Of a stretch of DNA of 64,000 bases, positions 25,243 through 34,222 are shown piece by piece; the first letter of the stretch is position 1; every line of letters starts with the position of its first letter. The stretch lies in assembly GCA_021782495.1 (NCBI GenBank), contig JAJXUV010000007.1:45648-109647 (forward strand), in the 5' to 3' direction. Origin of the DNA: Pseudomonadota bacterium (GTDB lineage Bacteria > Pseudomonadota > Gammaproteobacteria > UBA1113). Both the position numbers and the translations under genes were made by a program. The notes beneath the pieces were generated by a model. The model was not told the origin of the DNA. It worked only from the letters and a program-made list of their open reading frames with translations, and did not search any database.

Positions 25243-26058
25243 TTAACAAGGATGTGAAGTGGTTCCCGCTTCTCCATCCGATTCTCCTTTATAACGCAAA
25301 GGGCGATCGGGAAGCGCTTGAGCTTCATCTAAAGCTTTGGCCAAAGTATCTCCTTGCAATAGATCGAATAATTGATTGAAACTTTGCAAAACGAAATAAT
25401 TGCCTTGTATTTTATCGATGCGAAAAGGTGTTCGTAGCACTTCAATCAAATCAAAATTCATGCGTTTGGGAAAAGGATCGTCGAGTGCATAGAGCGTTTC
25501 TTGGTAAGAAGACAAAATACCGCCACCATAAATCCGCAAGCCTCGAGGAGATTGTATCAAACCAAATTCAATGGTAAACCAAAACAAGCGGCCCAGACGT
25601 TCTATTTGTTCGGGCGTGCTTTTTAAAGCATACTTACCATAAGCTTCCATAAAATTGGCGATCAGAGGATTGGTTAATATGGGGCAATGCCCAAAAATCT
25701 CATGAAAGATATCGGGTTCTGGCAAATAATCCAATTCTTCGGGAATGCGAATGAAGGTGGCAACAGGGAAAATTCGCTCACTTAACAAGGTAAAAAACTC
25801 TTCTTGCTCGATCATCGCCGGCACCGGTGCTGTTTTCCAGCCAGTAGCTTCACTTAGACGCTTAGAAATATCAGGAATTTGTGCAATGGCCTTGGCATTC
25901 AAGTCTAAGGTCCGAATGCCGAGATTGTGCTCTTCGCAGGCGTAATCGGACATAATCGTCATTTGGCGGTTAAATAAAGTACCCCAAGTGTGGTCTTCTG
26001 TAGGAGTGTAATGCACGAAACCGGCTTTATCGGTCGGTTTAGCGGTGTATTGGGTCAT
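25243..26058 (-). CDS. phhA: Phenylalanine 4-monooxygenase
   Basis: This is the bacterial monomeric aromatic amino acid hydroxylase, 271 residues, which converts Phe to Tyr with tetrahydropterin and non-haem iron. The iron ligands are in DIFHEIFGHCP (two His) and FWFTIEFGL (Glu). PEPDIFHE, SPRGLRIYGGGILSSYQET and TPFRID are family hallmarks. I start at MTQYTAKP (AAGAGAC upstream), not at the ATG 13 codons earlier. The pterin-recycling dehydratase phhB is not adjacent. folM at 14962 could supply reduced pterin. In Legionella this enzyme feeds tyrosine and pyomelanin synthesis. Confidence 0.95.
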   Translation of the reverse strand: MTQYTAKPTDKAGFVHYTPTEDHTWGTLFNRQMTIMSDYACEEHNLGIRTLDLNAKAIAQIPDISKRLSEATGWKTAPVPAMIEQEEFFTLLSERIFPVATFIRIPEELDYLPEPDIFHEIFGHCPILTNPLIANFMEAYGKYALKSTPEQIERLGRLFWFTIEFGLIQSPRGLRIYGGGILSSYQETLYALDDPFPKRMNFDLIEVLRTPFRIDKIQGNYFVLQSFNQLFDLLQGDTLAKALDEAQALPDRPLRYKGESDGEAGTTSHPC

Positions 26059-26135
26059 TTTAGTCTCTTGGGTGATATTTATTCCGGAAGTATACACTAA
26101 ATGTGGCTAAAAATGCGAGATCGGTATAGGTTATT

Positions 26136-26224
26136 GGTAGGCGCCCCTACAGCCGTCCCTACATTATTCTATGTTTTTCGTTAGAAATAATGGGGTTTGT
26201 GTAGGGGCGGCTCGTGAGCTGCCC
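26136..26224. repeat. Family F inverted repeat (GTAGGGGCG type)
   Basis: GTAGGCGCCCCTACAG at the left pairs with GTGTAGGGGCGGCTC at the right, with an AT-rich middle. The right end stops at GAGCTGCCC, one or two bases before the cca stop codon (26226-26228), so the element seems to abut the gene end. Confidence 0.7.
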
Positions 26225-26225
26225 A

Positions 26226-27341
26226 TCAGGGAAATCCGCTGATCTGGTAGCTTTGCAACTTCAACAAGCGCTGTTGTTGAATATAATCAGCAATGGCACT
26301 GCCTTTTAAATCTTCCGGAATGTTGATTTTAAAAGTGTGTAAATCCTCAAAAATACGTTTTAAAGGAGCAAGTTTCTTCGCAGAATCAATGAGTGCACAA
26401 GTGCCTAAGAGTTTCATGGCGCGATCAAAACGTCGGTGCGCATCGATGGCTTGGTAAAAATCCAAAATGCTTTCTGCGACTTTAAAATCGAGCCGTTGAT
26501 AATAAGGCAAAGCCTGTTGAAGTCCTAAAGCCAGGTCTTGATAGGCATTGGGGATTTTGTAAGTGTTGACTAAATTTTCTAAATCCGCATTAAAAGTCTC
26601 AGCGCGCAATAAATAATGCATGAATACTGCGAAACGCACCGTGAGATCGGGTTTGTCTGCAGCGATTCGATCTAATTCATCTAAAGCCCTTTCGAGATGG
26701 GGACACTCAGAAAGAAGTGGAAAGAGTTCGTTTAATACGCCAGCTTCCTGCAATACCTTGAAAAAAACACTGGGATTTTGTTCTCCCAAAGCGCTTTCCC
26801 ATTCTGCCCACACGCGTTCAGGCACTAAATACGACAATTCTTTTTGTGCGCCCATGTGGTGCATTAAGGTCAAAGTTTCTGGTGCCACTTGAAAGCCCAA
26901 ATAGGCATAACGCGCTGCGAAACGCGCCACGCGCAAGACACGAACCGGATCTTCACTGAAAGCAGGGGTAATGTGGCGTAAAATTCGTTGTTTTAAATCG
27001 TCTAGACCGCCATAATAATCGATAAGATTGCCAGTTTCGTCTTCAGCCAAAGCATTGATGGTGAGATCTCGGCGCGCCAAATCATCTTTTAAACTGACGT
27101 CTTTGGCCGTATGAAAACTAAAACCATGATAGCCAGGTCCCACCTTACGCTCTGTGCGGGCTAGCGCATATTCTTCTTTGGTTTGAGGATGCAAAAATAC
27201 GGGAAAAGCTTTGCCGACAGGGATAAAGCCTTGAACCATCATTTCTTCGGGAGAGCTGTGTACGACAACCCAATCGCGTTCCTGTACAAGGCGATCTAAT
27301 AAGCGATCGCGGATGGCGCCGCCCACTAAATAAACTTTCAT
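26226..27341 (-). CDS. cca: CCA-adding tRNA nucleotidyltransferase
   Basis: This 371-residue class II nucleotidyltransferase adds or repairs the 3' CCA of tRNAs. The head domain has YLVGGAIRDRLL, the metal-binding ERDWVVV, and RRDLTINALA, followed by EDPVRVLRVARFAARY. It is shorter than E. coli Cca, and the C-terminal HD phosphohydrolase signature is not evident, so repair phosphatase activity may be absent. All four tRNA genes here encode CCA, so it would serve repair. A second family member, pcnB, is at 50354. Confidence 0.93.
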   Translation of the reverse strand: MKVYLVGGAIRDRLLDRLVQERDWVVVHSSPEEMMVQGFIPVGKAFPVFLHPQTKEEYALARTERKVGPGYHGFSFHTAKDVSLKDDLARRDLTINALAEDETGNLIDYYGGLDDLKQRILRHITPAFSEDPVRVLRVARFAARYAYLGFQVAPETLTLMHHMGAQKELSYLVPERVWAEWESALGEQNPSVFFKVLQEAGVLNELFPLLSECPHLERALDELDRIAADKPDLTVRFAVFMHYLLRAETFNADLENLVNTYKIPNAYQDLALGLQQALPYYQRLDFKVAESILDFYQAIDAHRRFDRAMKLLGTCALIDSAKKLAPLKRIFEDLHTFKINIPEDLKGSAIADYIQQQRLLKLQSYQISGFP

Positions 27342-27364
27342 TCTAATATCCTAAGAAATATAAT

Positions 27365-27392
27365 GCGCTCCTTTACGGTCGCGGCTCAGTTA
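27365..27392. repeat. Family A half-repeat
   Basis: Only the right arm is present: GCGCTCCTTTACGGTCGCGG then CTCAGTTA. It lies between the divergent cca and rsgA genes, just before an extended -10-like TGTGCTACAAT (27397-27407) that probably belongs to the rsgA promoter. Confidence 0.75.
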
Positions 27393-27438
27393 GCTATGTG
27401 CTACAATCATAACACGATCTGATTAAAATAGACTACGA

Positions 27439-28404
27439 ATGGGCAAACGCAAACTAACGCAACAACAAGAACGTCGCATTGCGCTGCAGCACGATCACCG
27501 CTTACAACATTCGCTGCATTTAGAAGCGGTGGAAGAAGGCTTAGTGATAGTTCGCCATGGTGCCAAAGCTTGGGTAGAAAATGAACATAAGCAATGGTTT
27601 TTGTGTGCCTTGCGTCAAAATCTAGATTCTCCAGTAGCAGGCGATCGGGTTATTTTTCAGCGAGACAGTGCCGATACGGGCGTTATTACGGCGATCCACA
27701 CGCGACATACCGTCATTCAGCGCGTAGACGCTAGTCAAAATTTAAAACCCCTGGCTGCCAATGTGGATCAATGCATCATCGTCATAGCCGAAATTCCCGA
27801 ACCCAGTATGGAAATCGTCGATCGCTATTTCGTGGCTGCTACGGTTTTAAATTTAGAAGCGATCATCGTGTGTAATAAAATCGATTTGCCTTCGGAGAAA
27901 AGTAGCGCTTTGTGCAAGGCATATGAAAGTATTGGTTATACAGTGGTGCGAACTTCTGTTTTAGAACAACGAGGCCTGGAGACTTTAAAAGGGTTGTTGA
28001 TCGATAAAACCAGCATTTTTGTGGGACAATCGGGTGTGGGAAAATCTTCTTTAATCCAAGCCTTCATGCCCGAAGAAAATCTGGCGATTGGTGCTGTGTC
28101 TGAAGTAGTGGCTTTGGGAAAACACACCACGACCAGCGCGCGTTTGTATCATTTCAAGGGAGGGGGTGATTTTATCGATTCGCCCGGTGTGCGGCGTTTT
28201 AATTTATGGCCGATGACGCGAGCGGATATTTTCAAAGGATTTGTTGAATTTAAACCCTATAAAGGCCGCTGTAAATTTCGCAATTGTGAGCATCGAGAAG
28301 AACCCGGTTGCGCCTTGCAAGAGGCCCTTAAAGAAGGCAAAATTTGCGAGGAGCGTTTAAACAGTTTTCAACATTTAGTAGCCATGCATGCAAGAGAGAG
28401 TTAG
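27439..28404 (+). CDS. rsgA: Ribosome small-subunit GTPase RsgA
   Basis: This is a circularly permuted GTPase for late 30S maturation, 321 residues. An N-terminal OB domain is followed by G4 (CNKIDLP), G1 (GQSGVGKSSLI), G2 (TTTSARLYHF) and G3 (DSPGVRRF), then the zinc motif CKFRNCEHREEPGC. The gene order is not the psd/orn neighbourhood of E. coli. Confidence 0.95.
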   Translation: MGKRKLTQQQERRIALQHDHRLQHSLHLEAVEEGLVIVRHGAKAWVENEHKQWFLCALRQNLDSPVAGDRVIFQRDSADTGVITAIHTRHTVIQRVDASQNLKPLAANVDQCIIVIAEIPEPSMEIVDRYFVAATVLNLEAIIVCNKIDLPSEKSSALCKAYESIGYTVVRTSVLEQRGLETLKGLLIDKTSIFVGQSGVGKSSLIQAFMPEENLAIGAVSEVVALGKHTTTSARLYHFKGGGDFIDSPGVRRFNLWPMTRADIFKGFVEFKPYKGRCKFRNCEHREEPGCALQEALKEGKICEERLNSFQHLVAMHARES

Positions 28405-28411
28405 TTTATTT

Positions 28412-29140
28412 ATGGAAGCAAAAACATTTTCTTTAGATCCTCTAGACATTCCTGTCGGCACTTACGATGAAGTCAATCTGTATTTGCAGACTTTGCCGCT
28501 GAAGACAGAGTATCAAGCGTTCTTGAAATCCTTGTTGAGTAAAGATGAATTGGAACGCGCAAAGCGCTATCATTTTGAACGCGATAGAATTCGTTTTACT
28601 GTGGCGAGGGGTTTGTTGCGTTGTATATTGTCGGCCTATTTGCATATGGAAGCGCACAAAATTAGCTTTCAATATGGTCCTTATGGAAAACCTTATGTAG
28701 ACAATATGACTGTCCAATTTAATGTTTCGCACAGTGAAGATCGTATTTTGATAGGGGTGGGTTATCATCATCCTTTGGGCGTGGACATAGAACACATTAG
28801 TCGAAGTGTGGATATAGCAGACATTGCAAAACGTTTTTTTACAGCGCGTGAAGCGCAACACATTCAATATTTAAAAGGTGAAGCACAACAACAGGCTTTT
28901 TTTAATGTGTGGACTCGCAAAGAAGCTTTACTAAAAGCCGTAGGCGCAGGATTGAATGTTTCTTTGAAAGCTTGCGAAGTGAGTGTGGGTGATGAAGCTT
29001 TTTCAGCTATCCTCGATGCAGACATTCCTTCCTTCCATAAAAAAGATTGGATCGTCTGTCGAGAATTATTATCACATCATTATCTGGCTGCGGCAGTTAT
29101 AAAGAAAGGGTTAGACGTTGTGTGGGTAAAAGAAAAATAG
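28412..29140 (+). CDS. 4'-phosphopantetheinyl transferase (Sfp/AcpT type)
   Basis: This 242-residue enzyme moves phosphopantetheine from CoA to carrier proteins. Signature motifs are PLGVDIEHI and FFNVWTRKEALLKAVGAGLN, and FNVSHSEDRILIGVG precedes them. This is the long, Sfp-like class, not the short AcpS. The ATG at 28412 has GAGAG about 11 bases upstream. An in-frame ATG at 28388 overlaps the end of rsgA and has no ribosome site. No polyketide or peptide synthase is in the window, so its carrier protein is unknown. Confidence 0.88.
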   Translation: MEAKTFSLDPLDIPVGTYDEVNLYLQTLPLKTEYQAFLKSLLSKDELERAKRYHFERDRIRFTVARGLLRCILSAYLHMEAHKISFQYGPYGKPYVDNMTVQFNVSHSEDRILIGVGYHHPLGVDIEHISRSVDIADIAKRFFTAREAQHIQYLKGEAQQQAFFNVWTRKEALLKAVGAGLNVSLKACEVSVGDEAFSAILDADIPSFHKKDWIVCRELLSHHYLAAAVIKKGLDVVWVKEK

Positions 29141-29165
29141 ACCATAATTAATATGGAATTAGTTT

Positions 29166-31196
29166 TTAAGGTGCTTTAATTCCCAAAGACACCAACAAAG
29201 CGTCGATCTTGGGTTTTCTGCCCATGAATTCAACGAATAAATCCATCGCTTCTTCGGAACCGCCGCGGCTTAGAATTTTGTTTTTAAATTCCAAACCCAA
29301 AGCAGTGTCGTATAACCCTGCTGCTGCAAAACGTTGAAAAGCATCTGCCGACAATACTTCAGCCCATTTGTAACTGTAATAACCCGCATCATAACCACCG
29401 TCGAAAATGTGCGTGAAACTATTTTGAAAACGATGATAATCGGGAATAGAAATAACCGCCACTTGTTTTCGAACTTCGTTCAAAGTAGATTGCACGAATT
29501 TGAGATTCTTGTCCTTGCAATTTAAATGAATGCGAAAATCAAATAAAGCAAATTCCAATTGTCGCACTAAATCTAAACCACAATGGTAATATTTAGAAGA
29601 CAGTAATTTTTGATACAAGGTATAAGGCAAAGGTTCTTTGCTTTGATAATGGCCCGACAATGCGGTTAATACCTCTTGAGACCAACACCAATTTTCCATG
29701 AATTGACTGGGAAATTCAACGGCGTCCCAAGCAACGCCATGGGTGCCAGAGACACTGGGTTCATCGATTTCCGTTAAACTGTGGTGTAAAGCATGGCCAA
29801 ATTCGTGGAATAAAGTCATAATGTCTTCGTGCGTTAAAAGAGAAGGCGTTTCTGAACTTGGTCGGCTAAAATTACACACGACAAAAGAAACCGGGACATG
29901 GCTATTTCCTGCAGCGTCTTTGTAACGCGGCCGACATTCATCGGCCCAAGCCCCTTGTTGTTTGGTGGAACGTGCGTATAAATCCAGATAGAGATAAGCT
30001 AAAATATCGCCCTTTTTATTTTTAATCGAATACAATAAAGCATCGCTGTGCCAGGTATCGAATTTTTCATGTTGGGTAAATTGAATGGAAAATAGTTTTT
30101 CCAATAAAGACAATAAGCCATCCAGGACTTTTGGCAACGGAAAATAATGACGCAGCGTTTCGCTGTTATAATCGTATTTTTCTTGGCGTAATTTTTCACT
30201 GTAATAAGCAATGTCCCAGGGTTGTAGAGGAGAATTTAATCCTTGTTCTTTGGCAAATAATTGCAATTCCATCATTTCTTGAGTGGCAAGCGGTGTTCCC
30301 TGCGCCGCTAATTCATTTAAAAAAGATAAGACTTCTTCAGTGGAAGAAGCCATTTTGGTCGCTAAAGACAATTCAGCGTAATTGTTAAAAGACAATAAGT
30401 CCGCGAGTTCTGCGCGCAATTTCAAAATCTTGTCGATGAGCGGACCATTGTCCCATTGTTTGGCAAAAGGGCCCAATTCAGAAGCACGAGTTACATAAGC
30501 CACATACATGTCTTCTCTTAAAGGACGGTGATCGGCAAATTGCATCACCGCAGAATAAATAGGTTGTGCTAGTGTTAAGAGCGGTGTCGATTGATTTTTT
30601 TCTGCGGCTTTTTCTTTTGCCGCTTCGATGAGCCATTGGGGTAGTCCCGATAATTCTTCGGGACTGTGGATGGGATGTGTGTAAGCCTGAGTTGCATCTA
30701 ACACATTCGCACCAAATTGAGTGCATAAAGCGGTGAGTTCTTCGCTGATCGCTTGATAGCGCGCTTTTTTATCGGCATCTAAATCAACACCGGATAAATG
30801 AAAATCGCGCAGTTGATGAGAAATCACCATTTTTTGTGCTTTGCTTAAAGTTTCAAAAGCAGGACTGTTTTTAATTTTACGAATAATTTGATACAAAGCG
30901 GTGTGTTGACCGAGGAAATTGTGGTATTCAGTCCACAAAGTCAAAGCTTCATCGTGGACTTTTCGCAATTCAGGTGTACTCATCACGTTATTTAAATGGC
31001 GTATAGGCGACCACAAAATGCTTTCTTGAGCGAATAAATCTTCTAAAAGTTGTAAAATGTTTTGCCAAGAAGGTTCAGTGACTTGACACAATCTAGCGAC
31101 GGTTTCATGGGCAGCATCAATAAAAGCTTTGACTTGGGGCACAATGTTTTCGAGACGGATCTGGCTAAATGCCGGTAATTCAGCGGTTTTTTTCAT
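29166..31196 (-). CDS. prlC: Oligopeptidase A (M3 metallopeptidase)
   Basis: This 676-residue cytosolic zinc peptidase degrades signal peptides and short peptides. The zinc site is DIMTLFHEFGHALHHSLTE (HExxH), with the third ligand in WDAVEFPSQFMENW. The C-terminal GGYDAGYYSYKWAEVLSADAF is highly conserved in the family. The length is normal. It converges with the phosphopantetheinyl transferase gene. Confidence 0.95.
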   Translation of the reverse strand: MKKTAELPAFSQIRLENIVPQVKAFIDAAHETVARLCQVTEPSWQNILQLLEDLFAQESILWSPIRHLNNVMSTPELRKVHDEALTLWTEYHNFLGQHTALYQIIRKIKNSPAFETLSKAQKMVISHQLRDFHLSGVDLDADKKARYQAISEELTALCTQFGANVLDATQAYTHPIHSPEELSGLPQWLIEAAKEKAAEKNQSTPLLTLAQPIYSAVMQFADHRPLREDMYVAYVTRASELGPFAKQWDNGPLIDKILKLRAELADLLSFNNYAELSLATKMASSTEEVLSFLNELAAQGTPLATQEMMELQLFAKEQGLNSPLQPWDIAYYSEKLRQEKYDYNSETLRHYFPLPKVLDGLLSLLEKLFSIQFTQHEKFDTWHSDALLYSIKNKKGDILAYLYLDLYARSTKQQGAWADECRPRYKDAAGNSHVPVSFVVCNFSRPSSETPSLLTHEDIMTLFHEFGHALHHSLTEIDEPSVSGTHGVAWDAVEFPSQFMENWCWSQEVLTALSGHYQSKEPLPYTLYQKLLSSKYYHCGLDLVRQLEFALFDFRIHLNCKDKNLKFVQSTLNEVRKQVAVISIPDYHRFQNSFTHIFDGGYDAGYYSYKWAEVLSADAFQRFAAAGLYDTALGLEFKNKILSRGGSEEAMDLFVEFMGRKPKIDALLVSLGIKAP

Positions 31197-31214
31197 TGGT
31201 TTATTCCTGTGAGG

Positions 31215-31270
31215 CTGTCATGTCTGCGAAAGCCAACCATTCTGTCATCCCTGCGAAAGCAGGGATGACA
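31215..31270. repeat. Family B repeat with a partial second unit
   Basis: TGTCATCCCTGCGAAAGCAGG then GATGACA is preceded by the decayed half-unit CTGTCATGTCTGCGAAAGC. It lies between the divergent prlC and recD2 genes. Confidence 0.82.
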
Positions 31271-31359
31271 AGCTTGTGCAAGCATGACAAAATTTGCAAA
31301 AATATCTGTAAATCATATACTATTGATTACCTATAATTCAACCGGATAATCATCATTAA

Positions 31360-33552
31360 ATGATGAATGAAATTTCTACTGCCGAAGAACAAGTCTCAGG
31401 TCTCGTCGAGCGCATTACCTTTTTTAATCCAGACAATGGCTATTCTGTTGTTAAAATCCGCGTGAAAAATGAGGCCGATAGAATCACCGTGGTGGGAGAA
31501 TTGGGGGGTTTAAGCGAAGGCGAATACGTGCATTGTCGCGGGCAATGGGTTTACGATCGCAAATATGGTAAACAGTTAAAAGTAAGCGCTATAGAAATTA
31601 TTTTGCCCGACAGTCTGGCCGGCATAGAACGTTATTTGAGTTCGGGTTTATTGCGCGGCATCGGCCCACATTTTGCGAAAAAAATGGTGGCAAAATTTGG
31701 TGCGCGCGTTTTTGAAGTGATAGAACAGAATCCCCGAGAATTATTAAAAATTCCGCAATTTGGCAAACAACGTTTGCAAATGGTGATGGATTCTTGGGAA
31801 GAACAAAAAATGGCGCGAGAAGCCGTATTGTTTTTACAAGATCAGGGCGTAGGCTTGGCCAAAGCTATGCGTATTTATAAAACTTATGGCGCATACACCA
31901 TTGAAAAAGTCAAAGCCAATCCTTATGATTTGGCTTTCGACGTTGAAGGCATTGGCTTTAAATCCGCCGATGCGGTGGCTTTAAAACTAGGTTTTCCCGC
32001 GCAATCGCCTTTTCGAGCATTGGCTGGCCTCGATCACGTTTTACAAACTTTTTGTCAGGAAGGGCATTGTACTTATCCGCAAGAAGCTTTAGTGGCTGCT
32101 ACCATGGAATTGTTCTCTATGGACCAAGACACGATTCTACAAGCTTTGCAACAAGGGTTGATTGATGGTCATTGGGTCGCAGAAGTGGTTGAAGAGTTCA
32201 CCTGCATTTATCCGCGTTCTTTGTATTGGGCAGAAGCAGGTGTTGCCCATGAACTGGCACGTTTGCAAGGAGATGAGTGTCCCTGGCCAGCCGATCTTTC
32301 GCAAAGCAATGCATCTTGGTTAGAACGTCAAGTGCAAATCCAATTGTCGGCTTCACAAGCCGAAGCTTTGGCTTCTATTTTAAAACACAAATTGTCGATT
32401 CTGACTGGCGGTCCCGGTGTGGGTAAAACCACCTTAGTCAACGCTTTGTTAAAATTATTTCACAAAGCACGTCTCACCGTGACGTTGTGTGCGCCAACCG
32501 GTCGGGCAGCCAAACGCTTGATGGAAACCACGCAGTGTCCCGCGCAAACCATTCACCGTTTATTGGAAATCGATCCCATTACGCGCACCGCCAAATACAA
32601 TCACGAAGAACCTTTAACGACCGATGTATTCATCATCGATGAAAGTTCAATGATAGACGTGGTGTTGATGCACCAATTGTTAAAAGCGATCCCAACAACG
32701 GCAGCCGTGATTTGGGTGGGAGACAGCGATCAATTGCCTTCTGTGGGTCCGGGTGCCGTATTATCCGACATGATAGCTTCGAATACTATTTTTACCGTGC
32801 ATTTAACGGAAATTTTTAGACAAGCTGCGCATTCACAAATTATTTTAAATGCGCATCAAATCAATCAAGGCTTGATGCCCATCGCGCACGGCTTAAAAGA
32901 TGCCGATTTTTATGTGATGCCGAAGAACAATGGACAAGAAATTTTTGCAACGGTATTGGATTTGGTGGTAGAGCGTTTGCCGCGCTACCATCACTGTTCT
33001 GCCATTCAAGACATTCAAGTTTTATCGCCGATGAATCGAGGCGAATTAGGTACGATCGCTTTGAATATGGCTTTGCAAAAAAAGTTAAATGGACACGCTC
33101 GTTTGAAAATAAACCGGCTGGGTATTGACTATGCTGTTGGCGATAAAGTCATCCAAGGCGTCAACAATTATGAAAAAGCGGTATTTAATGGCGACATTGG
33201 CTGGATAGAATCGATGGATCTCGAAAACCAAAGTCTGTCTATTTTATTTGATGGCCGCAGTGTGTCTTATGAAGCTTCTGAATTGGATGAAATCAGTTTG
33301 GCTTATGCTATCAGCATTCACAAAAGCCAAGGCTCGGAATTTCCCATCGTCGTGATTCCTTTGTCCATGCAACATTATAATTTATTGGTGCGAAATTTAT
33401 TGTACACGGGTATTACACGCGGCAAAAAAATGGTGGTGTTGGTGGTGGAGCAGAAGGCTTTAAAAAAAGCCGTGAACAACGACAAAATCCGTACGCGGAT
33501 CACGAAGTTGAAGCAAAGGCTGCAACGGGAGTTGAGTCAAAAAGCGATCTAG
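31360..33552 (+). CDS. recD2: RecD2-type 5'-3' DNA helicase
   Basis: This 730-residue SF1B helicase is of the RecD2 type found without RecBC. The N-terminal OB-like domain (VSGLVERITFFNPDNGYSVVKIRV) and the helix-hairpin-helix region (FEVIEQNPRELLKIPQFGKQR; PYDLAFDVEGIGFKSADAVALKLGF) distinguish it from RecBCD RecD. Helicase motifs are LTGGPGVGKTTLVNALL (Walker A), FIIDESSMID (Walker B), WVGDSDQLPSVGPG and AYAISIHKSQGSEFP. The start is one of two adjacent ATGs. Confidence 0.93.
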   Translation: MMNEISTAEEQVSGLVERITFFNPDNGYSVVKIRVKNEADRITVVGELGGLSEGEYVHCRGQWVYDRKYGKQLKVSAIEIILPDSLAGIERYLSSGLLRGIGPHFAKKMVAKFGARVFEVIEQNPRELLKIPQFGKQRLQMVMDSWEEQKMAREAVLFLQDQGVGLAKAMRIYKTYGAYTIEKVKANPYDLAFDVEGIGFKSADAVALKLGFPAQSPFRALAGLDHVLQTFCQEGHCTYPQEALVAATMELFSMDQDTILQALQQGLIDGHWVAEVVEEFTCIYPRSLYWAEAGVAHELARLQGDECPWPADLSQSNASWLERQVQIQLSASQAEALASILKHKLSILTGGPGVGKTTLVNALLKLFHKARLTVTLCAPTGRAAKRLMETTQCPAQTIHRLLEIDPITRTAKYNHEEPLTTDVFIIDESSMIDVVLMHQLLKAIPTTAAVIWVGDSDQLPSVGPGAVLSDMIASNTIFTVHLTEIFRQAAHSQIILNAHQINQGLMPIAHGLKDADFYVMPKNNGQEIFATVLDLVVERLPRYHHCSAIQDIQVLSPMNRGELGTIALNMALQKKLNGHARLKINRLGIDYAVGDKVIQGVNNYEKAVFNGDIGWIESMDLENQSLSILFDGRSVSYEASELDEISLAYAISIHKSQGSEFPIVVIPLSMQHYNLLVRNLLYTGITRGKKMVVLVVEQKALKKAVNNDKIRTRITKLKQRLQRELSQKAI

Positions 33553-33570
33553 CACGAGATTCTGCGTATT

Positions 33571-33771
33571 TAGCGAGCCGCGACCGTTAGGGAGCGGTGG
33601 TTCGAAGTAAGGGATCACGGCTACGAGAAAAAAGTCATAGGCTTTTCGCTCTTTTAAAATCTCTATTCTGGCTTGGGTTTTCAGTACCGCCAAAAAAACC
33701 TTCCAAAATATTGACGGCAAATGTGATTCCCTGCTACGAACCACCGCTCCCTAACGGTCGCGGCTCGGTTA
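33571..33771. repeat. Family A repeat with long insert, copy 4
   Basis: The left arm TAGCGAGCCGCGACCGTTAG, then GGAGCGGTGGTTCGAAGTAAGGGATCAC, pairs with GTGATTCCCTGCTACGAACC, ACCGCTCCCTAACGGTCGCG and GCTCGGTTA. The arms are about 48 bases and the middle about 105 bases. This long form looks like a miniature element rather than a simple hairpin. Two short open frames inside it are artefacts of the repeat. Confidence 0.88.
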
Positions 33772-33804
33772 TGAAAATGGAAGCAGAAATAAAAAGTATT
33801 TGAA

Positions 33805-34053
33805 TCAAGGAGCAGATGTATGATTTCTTTCAGATATTTTTTTAAGCATCTCTTTGTTGAATAGGCCTTCTTCCGATATTTTGGTTGGCAATATAACTTT
33901 TCTAAAGAAAGACGCTAATCCTGTCATAATATTTCCTTTATTTTCAATATCTTCTTTAATTTTTGAAACTGCGTCTTCATCTGAATTTATTTCTAGTAAA
34001 GCATATTGATCTGGTTTTCGAGCCGATGTGCATGCACATAAAGATTCAAACAT
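33805..34053 (-). CDS. Small unknown protein under a PmrA-like promoter
   Basis: This 82-residue soluble protein begins MFESLCACTSARKPDQYALLEI and ends NKEMLKKISERNHTSAP. I know no family. GGGG followed by TAAAA precedes the ATG, the same ribosome-site style as the effector-like genes at 3015, 47385 and 48616. The promoter on the minus strand has TATAAT and a PmrA-like tandem 9-mer. The promoter is the main reason to call this short frame a gene. Confidence 0.65.
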   Translation of the reverse strand: MFESLCACTSARKPDQYALLEINSDEDAVSKIKEDIENKGNIMTGLASFFRKVILPTKISEEGLFNKEMLKKISERNHTSAP

Positions 34054-34094
34054 TTTTACCCCGCATCATTTATTTTTTATTTACTAACCGTTCG

Positions 34095-34127
34095 ATTATA
34101 GTTGAGAAAGCTTAAGGAAATATTAAA
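34095..34127 (-). promoter_or_regulatory. PmrA-like tandem operator and promoter (minus strand)
   Basis: Read on the minus strand: TTTAATATT (34127-34119), TC, CTTAAGCTT (34116-34108), seven bases, then TATAAT (34100-34095). Spacing is identical to the sites at 2940 and 56344. The first half matches 8 of 9 positions of cTTAATatT. The second is weaker but keeps CTTAA and the final T. Confidence 0.6.
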
Positions 34128-34176
34128 TAGGATTATTTTATTACTTGGATACTCTGCAGGGGACAAAAAACGACGA

Positions 34177-34204
34177 TGTCATCCCTGCGAAAGCAGGGAT
34201 GACA
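34177..34204. repeat. Family B palindrome, short form
   Basis: TGTCATCCCTGCGAAAGCAG then GGATGACA, a 28-base palindrome located between two minus-strand unknown genes and downstream of the 479-residue one, where it may end transcription. Confidence 0.88.
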
Positions 34205-34222
34205 GACCGGTGTCGATAGGTG

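Noticed and set aside
33597..33803. Short frames containing EPPLPNGRG-type peptides in intergenic gaps
   Set aside because: The peptide is simply one translation of the family A palindrome; the same string appears in unrelated frames at 33.5 kb and 55.6 kb.
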